Shown in pieces: positions 8,262 to 15,736 of a DNA stretch of 64,000 nt (its first letter is position 1; each line of letters opens with the position of its first letter). The stretch lies in contig NZ_JAHYSS010000006.1 in the NCBI RefSeq assembly GCF_019802255.1, forward strand, positions 540,821 to 604,820. The letters run 5' to 3'. The notes under the pieces were generated by a model that worked only from the letters and a program-made list of their open reading frames with translations, made no database searches and had not been told where the DNA came from. Origin of the DNA: Pedobacter polysacchareus. GTDB lineage: Bacteria > Bacteroidota > Bacteroidia > Sphingobacteriales > Sphingobacteriaceae. A program made the translations under genes and the position numbers.

Positions 8262-10566
8262 GTTCCAGCACTCCACCTTTTTCCAGGTCTTCAAATTTAA
8301 TCTCCAAGTCGGCTAATGGCTTACCATTGAGTGTTCCGCGCTGGATATAGGGATGATTTGGATCCTGCTGATTCACTTTAATCAGGAAATCATTTTTACG
8401 TATTTTCTTAGGCAGTTTAATCCTCAAGCTTTCAAACAATGGCGCACCAATCAGGAAAGAAGGTTCAGCTGCTGTCAGTGCTTTTACATCAAAAAGCCCC
8501 ATTGCGGACAATACATACCAGGCACCAAGCTGTCCTTGATCTTCATCCTGTCCATATCCATAACCATGGATACCGTCAGTTCCATAGAACTCATTGCAGA
8601 TGGCCCTCACCCATTTCTGACTCAGATCCGGCCTTCCGGCATAATGGAACAACCAGGAAATATGCAGGTTTGGCTGATTTCCGTGATTGTACAAACTTTC
8701 AATTCCTGCAAAGGCATCAATATGTTTTCCTCCACCAAATAAGTTCTTCTGGGAAATGGTAAAAATACTGTCTAAGCGATTACTGAAAGTAGTTTTTCCA
8801 ACGAAGTTGACCAGCTCTTCCGGAGCATGAGGCACATAAAAAGTATACTGCCAGGCATTGCCTTCCTGGAAACCGCGCCATGATTCATAAGGATTAAAGC
8901 GGTCCAGGAATTTACCTTCCGCATCCTTCGGTCTGACAAATTTAGTCGCAGGATCATAGAGTAATTTCCAGCCTTCTGCAAGTTTAGACAGCTGTACCGC
9001 ATCCGCTTTCTTACCCAGAGATTTCGCAAATTGCGCTGCGGCAAAAGAAGAAAAAGAATACTCTAAGGTATGCGAAGCACCAAAAGGAGAACCCTCAGTA
9101 TTTAATTCCGGGTTACCACTTGAATCCTTTATATAGGGAGAATAGCCCTTTTTCACGAAAATGCCGACATCTAGTTTTCCAGCTCCAGGAATGCGGCCTT
9201 TTGCTTCCAGTTCATTTTTTCTCACTGCTTCATAGGCCAATGGGATATCATAATTCCGAATGCCTACATTATAAGCTGCTGCAATCGCCAGTCCGGTGAA
9301 ATTCGTTCCAACACCGGATACATATTTACTATTTGCGATCCCATCACCAAGCCATCCTGCATCTTTATACACCAATAACTGACTTTGTATCCAATCGTTA
9401 TAATATTCTGGATAGGCAATTGCCCATAGCTGAGTCAGGTTCCAGAATGCACCCCAAATGGCATCTGTATTGTAGTGATGATGCACAGGGCTGCCATTTT
9501 TTAATAAAGGAATCTGACCAATGCTTCCGTCATTTTTAGGATAAGCCCCATTCACATCATCTGCCAGACCCCTGCCCAAAAGTGCATGAAAGAGTCCGGT
9601 GTAAAACTTGATTCTATCGTCTAATAAGCCACCTTTTACCTCAATTCTGCCCAATGCGCTGTTCCAGTTTTCTGCAGCTTTATTTTTTGCTTTTGCAAAA
9701 CTTAGTCCGGAGGCTTCTTTCTGTAGGTTGAGTTTAGCATTTTCTACAGAAGTATAAGAAAGTCCGGTTTTGATGCCAATTTGCTCAGCAGCCCTGGTTT
9801 TAAACCTCAGGTAAATGCCGGCCCCCTTTCCTTGTATGGTTTTTTGCCCTTCAGACTGGTTCTGATCAATGAATGTACCATAAGCGACAGGTGTTTTATC
9901 CAGTTCTGCATAAAAATACATGGTTACATTTGCCGCTTCCTGATATTTCTGCACATACACTGGCTTTGTCACTACATAGCCCCAAACATGACGGTCATCG
10001 TAAGTCACTTGAGCATCTAATACGGGTCCGCTCTCTCCCATCTTATGACCGATATCAAAAATAACATTGGCGGAGTCTGTTTCTGGGAAAGTATACTGAT
10101 GAAAGCCCACCCTTTCTGTAGCCGTTAGCTCAGCTTTGATCTGATAATCTTTTAATAATACGCGATAATATCCAGCAGTTGCATACTCGTCTGCCTTATC
10201 AAAAGAAGACCTGTATCCGGAATTCTTTTCATTTTCTTTACCTGGGACTGTTTTTAAGGTTCCTACAGTTGGTGCAAATAAAATCCCTCCAATCTGAAAT
10301 TCATGAAAATTTGCAAAACCTTCTATCGAGCGATGGCGATCGTCGTAACCCACAGCCTCCCATCCTGAGGCGTTACCTTCAGTTCCATTGGTACTCGGTG
10401 CTAATTTAGCCATCCCAAAAGGGACTGCTGCCGGGGTATAGAAAAAATACCGGCTATGCGCAGATCCGATGTTTGGTTTCACATATTGAATCAGATTCCT
10501 CGCTTCTTGTGCGTAAAGTAAGGTGGCTTGTATACTAATTAATGAGATTAAAAGAATCCTTTTCAT
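8230..10566 (-). CDS. GH92-family alpha-mannosidase, secreted
   Basis: 778 residues with a signal peptide (about 1-19, cleavage after LLYAQ). The N-terminal beta-sandwich begins with YVKPNIGSAHSRYFFYTPAAVPFGM, and the (alpha/alpha)6 C-terminal domain ends with GYGQDEDQGQLGAWYVLSAMGLF, the counterpart of the GH92 motif around GNDDCGQMSAWYV. GH92 enzymes are calcium-dependent exo-alpha-mannosidases acting on mannan side chains or N-glycans. This one deviates from the commonest motif (QDEDQGQ in place of NDDCGQ), so linkage preference cannot be predicted and another alpha-glycoside is conceivable. A perfect TAnnTTTG promoter element overlaps an operator-like site upstream (10708-10722). Confidence 0.88.
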   Translation of the reverse strand: MKRILLISLISIQATLLYAQEARNLIQYVKPNIGSAHSRYFFYTPAAVPFGMAKLAPSTNGTEGNASGWEAVGYDDRHRSIEGFANFHEFQIGGILFAPTVGTLKTVPGKENEKNSGYRSSFDKADEYATAGYYRVLLKDYQIKAELTATERVGFHQYTFPETDSANVIFDIGHKMGESGPVLDAQVTYDDRHVWGYVVTKPVYVQKYQEAANVTMYFYAELDKTPVAYGTFIDQNQSEGQKTIQGKGAGIYLRFKTRAAEQIGIKTGLSYTSVENAKLNLQKEASGLSFAKAKNKAAENWNSALGRIEVKGGLLDDRIKFYTGLFHALLGRGLADDVNGAYPKNDGSIGQIPLLKNGSPVHHHYNTDAIWGAFWNLTQLWAIAYPEYYNDWIQSQLLVYKDAGWLGDGIANSKYVSGVGTNFTGLAIAAAYNVGIRNYDIPLAYEAVRKNELEAKGRIPGAGKLDVGIFVKKGYSPYIKDSSGNPELNTEGSPFGASHTLEYSFSSFAAAQFAKSLGKKADAVQLSKLAEGWKLLYDPATKFVRPKDAEGKFLDRFNPYESWRGFQEGNAWQYTFYVPHAPEELVNFVGKTTFSNRLDSIFTISQKNLFGGGKHIDAFAGIESLYNHGNQPNLHISWLFHYAGRPDLSQKWVRAICNEFYGTDGIHGYGYGQDEDQGQLGAWYVLSAMGLFDVKALTAAEPSFLIGAPLFESLRIKLPKKIRKNDFLIKVNQQDPNHPYIQRGTLNGKPLADLEIKFEDLEKGGVLELTLSRSPQYK

Positions 10567-10707
10567 CGTGGTTTAAGGTTTAGGTTTTATCGTGTAATGA
10601 CCTATAAAGGCTGCGATCTGAAAAATGAAAACTTCAGATCCGCAAATGAAGGCTCATCCGGGACAAATAAAATCACCAGTATGAACTAACAAAAGCAGCA
10701 ATAAAGC

Positions 10708-10722
10708 CAAATGTACATACAT
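10708..10722 (-). promoter_or_regulatory. GH92 promoter -7 element overlapped by GntR operator-like site
   Basis: Read leftward, TACATTTG (10715-10708) is a perfect Bacteroidota -7 box. It overlaps ATGTACATACAT (10711-10722), which shares an 11-base core with the perfect palindrome at 10852-10867. A bound regulator would occlude the promoter. No convincing -33 box is seen at the usual distance. Confidence 0.55.
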
Positions 10723-10846
10723 AGTTTTCAAATATATTTTAAATCTCCAATACTTTAAAATTTATTATGCAATAAACAGTTAAACAACTAAAAAAAGAAT
10801 CAAAAGATAAAAATTCAATTATTTACCAGTAATATTTAAATTTTAC

Positions 10847-10867
10847 TATACTTGTATGTACATACAA
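10847..10867 (+). promoter_or_regulatory. GH3 promoter with perfect 16-bp GntR-type operator
   Basis: TTGTATGTACATACAA (10852-10867) is a perfect palindrome. The preceding TATACTTG (10847-10854) matches the -7 consensus at 7 of 8 positions and overlaps it. Transcription would begin just beyond, close to 10861, leaving a leader of about 20 bases before the ATG at 10880. This is the best-formed copy of the operator in the locus. Confidence 0.65.
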
Positions 10868-10879
10868 TCTAACCAAACC

Positions 10880-13216
10880 ATGAATAAGCTTAAACTTTTG
10901 ACCTGCTGTACTTTTTTTTTCCTTCCACTGGGTGCTATTTGCCAGCATCCCTTATATAAGGATGCCAGTCAGCCTATAGCAATCAGGACCAAAGATTTGA
11001 TCAATAGAATGACACTTAAAGAAAAAGTAGGCCAGTTATTGAGTCCGCTGGGATGGGAAATGTACGAACGGCAGGGAAACAAGGTGAGTGTGTCTAAAAA
11101 ATTCAAGCATCTTGTTGCCGAAAAACAGATCGGGATGCTCTGGGCAACCTTCAGGGCTGATCCCTGGACGCAAAAAACGCTGGCCAACGGTCTTAATCCA
11201 GAAATGTCGGCCGACGCAGCGAACGAATTACAGCGATACATGATCAAGAATACCCGTCTTGGCATTCCTATATTTTTAGCGGAAGAAGCACCGCATGGAC
11301 ACATGGCTATTGGCACTACGGTCTTTCCAACTGGCATTGGTCAGGCTTCGACCTGGAACCAGGCTTTATTAACCCGTATGTCGGAGACTGTTGCCAAAGA
11401 GGTTCGTCTGCAGGGCGCTCACATCAGTTATGGACCGGTATTAGATTTATCACGTGATCCGCGCTGGTCCCGCGTGGAAGAAAGTTATGGAGAAGACCCG
11501 GAATTAACAGGAAAACTCGCCAGCGCTATTATTACAGGTTTAGGCGCAGGAAAAATATCCAATCCGTACAGCACTATCGCTACGTTAAAGCATTTTGTAG
11601 CCTATGCTATACCTGAAGGCGGGCACAATGGCGCCGCTGCCAGTGTTGGAGAACGCGAACTCCGGGAGTACTTCCTACCCCCTTTCCAATCTGCGGTAAA
11701 AGCAGGCGCCCGGTCTATCATGGCCGCTTATAATTCCATTGATGGTATTCCATGCAGTTCCAACAGCTTTTTATTGACAGATATTTTAATCAAGGAATGG
11801 GGATTTAAAGGTTTTACGGTTTCTGATTTGGGCAGTATTGAGGGTATCAAAGGCAGTCATCGCATTGCCAGAGATTACACGCAGGCAGCGACACTTGCCC
11901 TTACTGCAGGCTTAGATGCAGATTTGGGAGGGAATGCCTATCCCAATCTGATTGTCGCAGTGGAGCAGGGGAAAGTTGAAGCGCGTTTTATTGATACCGC
12001 CGTATCTCGGGTACTCCGTCTAAAATTTGAGATGGGATTATTTGAACACCCTTTTGTAAATGCCCAGAAGGCTAAAAAAGAAATTAAAACGAAGGAAAGT
12101 ATCCAGCTTTCCCGTCAGGTGGCAAGAGAATCAATCGTCCTGTTAGAAAATAAAAACAGTCTGCTTCCCTTGAAAAGAGGACTCAAACTTGCTGTTGTGG
12201 GTCCTAATGCCGACAATATATACAATATGCTGGGCGATTATACTGCGCCGCAGGCTGAGGGAAATGTAGTCACCGTATTACAGGGACTTCATTCGAAGCT
12301 CTCCCCTTCCATGGTAACTTATGCAAAAGGCTGTTCCATCCGCGATACCATAGACAGCAATATTCCTCAGGCAGTGGCTGCCGCAGCGGCTTCAGATGTG
12401 GTCATTGCCGTGGTAGGCGGTTCCAGTGCACGTGATTTTAAGACCTCATATGCTGCAACAGGGGCCGCAATAACCTCTGTTGAAACGGTTTCGGATATGG
12501 AAAGTGGAGAAGGTTTTGATCGTTCTACACTGGATTTACTAGGCAAACAAATGGAGCTATTGCAAGCCTTAAAGAAAACCGGAAAACCATTAATTGTCAT
12601 TTATATACAAGGCAGGCCGCTTAACATGAACTGGGCTAAAGAGAATGCGGATGCTTTATTGTGTGCCTGGTACCCCGGACAAGAAGGAGGATCCGCGGTT
12701 GCGGATGTATTGTTCGGAGACTATAATCCGGCAGGCAGACTTCCAATTTCTATACCTCGCAGTGTGGGACAAATCCCTGTTCATTATAACCGAAAAAGCC
12801 CATTAGACCATCGCTATGTAGAAGAAGAAGCGACTCCGCTCTATGCATTTGGCTATGGCAGAAGTTATACCACTTTTGTTTACGATCAACTGAACATTAG
12901 CCCAGCAGATGCAAATGGCAACTATAAGGTGTCTTTTACCTTACTGAATAACGGCTCCTATGATGGCGACGAGGTGGTGCAGCTTTACCTGAAAAATCAA
13001 TTTGCCTCTACCTCGCAACCAGTCAGGCAACTGAAGAATTTCGAGCGTGTTCATCTTAAATCCGGAGCCTCAAAGCTGCTGGAATTTACACTCACAAAGG
13101 ATGACCTTTCGATCATCAATCGCGATATGAAAAAGGCATTTGAGCCAGGCAGCACATTTACTGTCCTGATTGGATCAGGTTCGGATCAAATTAAACTACA
13201 AAAGCAACTAAATTAA
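10880..13216 (+). CDS. GH3-family beta-glycosidase, secreted
   Basis: About 778 residues: signal peptide (ending at GAICQ), N-terminal TIM barrel, alpha/beta sandwich and a C-terminal fibronectin III-like domain (VSFTLLNNGSYDGDEVVQLYL). The catalytic nucleophile is the Asp of FTVSDLGSIEG (residue 316 from this start); KHFVAY and the RDPRWSRVEESYGEDP block are typical of beta-glucosidases and beta-xylosidases. The ATG at 10880 is chosen because an ATG at 10856 would lie inside the operator/promoter and add residues before the signal peptide. It is followed after 2 bases by a second glycosidase gene. It should remove a non-reducing beta-linked sugar from the glycan processed with GH92; exact specificity is unknown. 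Confidence 0.93.
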   Translation: MNKLKLLTCCTFFFLPLGAICQHPLYKDASQPIAIRTKDLINRMTLKEKVGQLLSPLGWEMYERQGNKVSVSKKFKHLVAEKQIGMLWATFRADPWTQKTLANGLNPEMSADAANELQRYMIKNTRLGIPIFLAEEAPHGHMAIGTTVFPTGIGQASTWNQALLTRMSETVAKEVRLQGAHISYGPVLDLSRDPRWSRVEESYGEDPELTGKLASAIITGLGAGKISNPYSTIATLKHFVAYAIPEGGHNGAAASVGERELREYFLPPFQSAVKAGARSIMAAYNSIDGIPCSSNSFLLTDILIKEWGFKGFTVSDLGSIEGIKGSHRIARDYTQAATLALTAGLDADLGGNAYPNLIVAVEQGKVEARFIDTAVSRVLRLKFEMGLFEHPFVNAQKAKKEIKTKESIQLSRQVARESIVLLENKNSLLPLKRGLKLAVVGPNADNIYNMLGDYTAPQAEGNVVTVLQGLHSKLSPSMVTYAKGCSIRDTIDSNIPQAVAAAAASDVVIAVVGGSSARDFKTSYAATGAAITSVETVSDMESGEGFDRSTLDLLGKQMELLQALKKTGKPLIVIYIQGRPLNMNWAKENADALLCAWYPGQEGGSAVADVLFGDYNPAGRLPISIPRSVGQIPVHYNRKSPLDHRYVEEEATPLYAFGYGRSYTTFVYDQLNISPADANGNYKVSFTLLNNGSYDGDEVVQLYLKNQFASTSQPVRQLKNFERVHLKSGASKLLEFTLTKDDLSIINRDMKKAFEPGSTFTVLIGSGSDQIKLQKQLN

Positions 13217-13218
13217 AC

Positions 13219-14529
13219 ATGAGAAAATATACACTATACATCTTATCCGGCGCATTTTTTGTATTCGGATGCTTTTCTGGGGGAAAGGCGCAGCAGCAAC
13301 AGCAGCTTGCGGCTCAAATTCTAGCCGATTCGTCCTTAACTATGGTCGATCACCTGGCAAAAGCCGTCATTAAAGAAGGATTCAATGCCGGAAGCGGTTA
13401 CTCTCAAGTCTGGGCACGTGATTTCAACACCCTCATTGAGACTTCCTTAGCGGTACATTCCAAAGAAAATGTTCGGGGGGCCATCCTGATGTTTTTTGCG
13501 CTGCAGCAAAAAAATGATGAGATGGTAGACGGTTATGTGGTCAAAAAGGATTTCACCTGGAATGACGATACCCCATACTATTCCGATGCCGCTCCAGGCC
13601 ATGTAGGCTTTAAAAATACGGTTGAAACTGATCAGGAGACTTCCTTAATCCAATTGGTAGGCAAATACATTAAAAAGACAGGAGATGTTGAGCTGTTACA
13701 GGAAAAGGTCGCTGGCACAACTGTGCTCGTCCGAATGGAAAAGATGATTGATTACCTGCTGCGTGAGCGCTATAACAAGAAATACGGATTGTTATGGGGC
13801 GCCATGACTGCGGATTGGGGTGATGTACAGCCCAATGACAGCTTTGGCTGTGATTGGAATGAACTGTCTGATGAAGCCATTGATGTATACGACAATGCCA
13901 TGTTCATGATCGCCTTGCAATATTTAATTGAAGTGGTACCAGACGCACAAAAAGCGGCACAATGGGCAAAAATGAAGAAAGGCATTCATGAAAATGTGAG
14001 AAAACACCTATGGGACTCAAAAAAACAAAAATTCATACCACATATCTACCCCGGGAAATCACCTATCCCTGCCGGATTTGATGAAAACACCATTCATTAT
14101 CATGGTGGAACTGCGGTTGCCATAGAGGCCGGCTTACTTTCCAAGAAAGAAATCGCCATAGTAAACAAGCAGATGGTGGAAAACGTAAAGCTTTCCGGCA
14201 TGCCGAGCATTGGCCTGACTTTATATCCAACCTATCCTGATGGCTTTTTTAAAGGAGGCATGGCGAAAGCTTATCACTATCAAAATGGTGGCGACTGGAC
14301 TTGGTTCGGTGGAAGAATGATCCAGCAGCTGATTGCGAATGGATTTGTAAAGGAGGCCTACGAAGAAGTCCGCCCGATGATCAATCGCGTCGTTAAAAAT
14401 CAAGGCTTTTATGAATGGTATGGCAAAGGGGATGTTCCTGATGGGTCTGGTAAATTTAAAGGATCTGCCGGAGTATTGAGCAAAGCGATTTTACAATTCA
14501 GGGAATGGGCAGTGGCAAATCAAAAATAA
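13219..14529 (+). CDS. Secreted (alpha/alpha)6-barrel glycoside hydrolase, family uncertain
   Basis: 436 residues with an N-terminal signal sequence (a possible lipobox VFGC at residue 18). The sequence has the alternating helices of six-hairpin glycosidases and conserved blocks SGYSQVWARDFNTL (59-72), TADWGDVQPND followed by CDWNELSDEA (about 195-218), and a late NGGDWTWFGGRM block (about 358-369) followed by GFYEWY. These resemble enzymes around GH63, GH15, GH100 and GH125, but I cannot choose a family. It begins 2 bases after the GH3 stop, so it is in the same transcript and induced together. A role in trimming the same mannose-containing glycan is inferred from context. A strong hairpin follows the stop codon. 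Confidence 0.7.
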   Translation: MRKYTLYILSGAFFVFGCFSGGKAQQQQQLAAQILADSSLTMVDHLAKAVIKEGFNAGSGYSQVWARDFNTLIETSLAVHSKENVRGAILMFFALQQKNDEMVDGYVVKKDFTWNDDTPYYSDAAPGHVGFKNTVETDQETSLIQLVGKYIKKTGDVELLQEKVAGTTVLVRMEKMIDYLLRERYNKKYGLLWGAMTADWGDVQPNDSFGCDWNELSDEAIDVYDNAMFMIALQYLIEVVPDAQKAAQWAKMKKGIHENVRKHLWDSKKQKFIPHIYPGKSPIPAGFDENTIHYHGGTAVAIEAGLLSKKEIAIVNKQMVENVKLSGMPSIGLTLYPTYPDGFFKGGMAKAYHYQNGGDWTWFGGRMIQQLIANGFVKEAYEEVRPMINRVVKNQGFYEWYGKGDVPDGSGKFKGSAGVLSKAILQFREWAVANQK

Positions 14530-14530
14530 A

Positions 14531-14566
14531 CGAAGAAATTATTCAGGTTACACAATAATTTCTTCG
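14531..14566 (+). terminator. Terminator-like hairpin after the glycosidase genes
   Basis: A perfect 13-bp stem, CGAAGAAATTATT (14531-14543) with AATAATTTCTTCG (14554-14566), encloses a 10-base loop one base after the stop codon at 14529. The following tract is not a clean T-run, so it may act in mRNA 3' protection as well as termination. Confidence 0.6.
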
Positions 14567-14603
14567 TTCCAGCGTCTTTGTATGTGAGAGCGTTAATTTA
14601 GAT

Positions 14604-14635
14604 AAAGGGAAATTGTCTTCGGATAATTTCCCTTT
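14604..14635. terminator. Bidirectional terminator between convergent genes
   Basis: An 11-bp stem, AAAGGGAAATT (14604-14614) with AATTTCCCTTT (14625-14635), is followed on the plus strand by TTTTCTTTTA. It lies between the rightward glycosidase gene and the leftward SPFH gene ending at 14672, so it can serve both. Confidence 0.7.
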
Positions 14636-14671
14636 TCTTTTATACTGGAAAATAAGTTCTAATTTTTGAGT

Positions 14672-15385
14672 TTAGTCCTCTTTTACTGGCTGATCATCTT
14701 TCTTCACAGTCACTTCAACTTTAGTCGCTCCTGCTCTGGCAGCCGATACCGCTTTTCCGATTTCAGTCAGCCCTTTTGATTCATAAATCTTCATGGCAGT
14801 CACCACATCAATTGCCTGTCTGGTTTGCTCTTCAGGAATTGGAACGAAGGAAAGGAAGTTTATAGTTACTCCTTTTGTTTTCAATAAATCATTTACATTC
14901 TTTAGCAGTTCGGCTTCAAACTCATTCTGGTTGAAATCAACAATATCCTCCGTCAGCAAAAGATCTCTGGCGATTTCTTTAATCCTTTTATCGATCACCG
15001 AATTTTCAGCAGTCTCATAGGCTTTTGAACTGTTCACCTCACTATCACTGTCGCTATTCATTTTCCCAAGATATTTTGCTTCTCCGATATACAATTTAGC
15101 ATCAGTTATCGAGTAATCATAGGTGACTTCAATCTTTGCCATGACCCGATTTTTGAAGGCACTTTTGAAAACGCTCTCCCCTTGCATTGGATAATCCGGC
15201 ACAGTGATTTTATAAGAGCACATACCCACTCCTTTTGGAACGGTTTCCCCTGCTTTAATCAACTCCCAACTTACTCCGCAGTTACTGGTATATAAAGTCT
15301 GTACGTTTGATTGCGCGCGATCGCAGGAAGTTAAAGCAACAGCCATCAGGCCGAAACATAAGCTGGTAGTCAATAAGTTTTTCAT
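14672..15385 (-). CDS. SPFH/band-7 (prohibitin-like) domain lipoprotein
   Basis: 237 residues. The signal peptide ends in a lipobox, ALTSC, with Cys21 as the likely acylated residue. The rest matches an SPFH/prohibitin-like domain: an early beta-rich part (VPKGVGMCSYKITVPDYPMQGESVF), the VMAKIEVTYDYSITD strand, and a helical stretch with the DLLLTEDIVDFNQNEFEAEL and VTINFLSFVPIPEEQTRQAID segments, ending in an AARAGATK repeat. SPFH proteins usually form oligomeric rings on membranes; here the domain would be outside the cytoplasm, held by a lipid. A small two-helix membrane protein gene lies 3 bases upstream in the same orientation. Function is unknown. Confidence 0.75.
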   Translation of the reverse strand: MKNLLTTSLCFGLMAVALTSCDRAQSNVQTLYTSNCGVSWELIKAGETVPKGVGMCSYKITVPDYPMQGESVFKSAFKNRVMAKIEVTYDYSITDAKLYIGEAKYLGKMNSDSDSEVNSSKAYETAENSVIDKRIKEIARDLLLTEDIVDFNQNEFEAELLKNVNDLLKTKGVTINFLSFVPIPEEQTRQAIDVVTAMKIYESKGLTEIGKAVSAARAGATKVEVTVKKDDQPVKED

Positions 15386-15388
15386 GGT

Positions 15389-15577
15389 TTAGCTATTTTT
15401 TATTCGTTTGATTAATAAGAAGGAAATGTAGATCAGGGCAATAGGAATCAATGCGCCAATGATGGTAAAAAATGAGCCGGCACTGGCGTAATACCTACCG
15501 GTCACATAGACCTGATACCAGAAATTGATCAGGATGACAGCTATTGCAGCTATCAAAATGTAGAGTGCTAATTTCAT
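15389..15577 (-). CDS. Small two-helix membrane protein
   Basis: 62 residues with two hydrophobic stretches (about 3-19 and 37-57) separated by a short polar loop with YVTGRYYAS, and a positively charged tail (IKRIKNS) that puts the C-terminus in the cytoplasm. It ends 3 bases before the SPFH lipoprotein gene, so they are probably co-transcribed. No family recognised; a membrane partner of the SPFH protein is a guess. Confidence 0.6.
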   Translation of the reverse strand: MKLALYILIAAIAVILINFWYQVYVTGRYYASAGSFFTIIGALIPIALIYISFLLIKRIKNS

Positions 15578-15699
15578 TCAGCTAAAATATAATTTTCGTT
15601 TGATTCTTGATTTAGATAAACAAGAATAATCATGATATATCCAATCATTCATTATATCTATATATTAAGACATATAGATACATAGACATACATTCATAA

Positions 15700-15732
15700 A
15701 AAAGCCGTTCTTCTTTTCAGAAAACGGCTTTT
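15700..15732 (-). terminator. Intrinsic terminator for the glycan synthase operon
   Basis: AAAAGCCGTT (15700-15709) pairs with AACGGCTTTT (15723-15732) around a 13-base loop. Read leftward, the stem runs into TTTTTTATG, an intrinsic terminator just beyond the synthase stop. The same hairpin sequence with TTCTTTTCAG in the loop recurs at 62390-62425 and, in altered form, at 52217, 55275 and 63259. Confidence 0.8.
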
Positions 15733-15736
15733 AAAC

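Noticed and set aside
10856..10879. Earlier ATG for the GH3 protein
   Set aside because: It lies within the palindromic operator and next to the -7 box, and it would put eight extra residues before the signal peptide.
14672..15385. Assignment of the SPFH gene to the preceding mannoside locus
   Set aside because: It is convergent with it and separated by two hairpins, so it is a separate unit.
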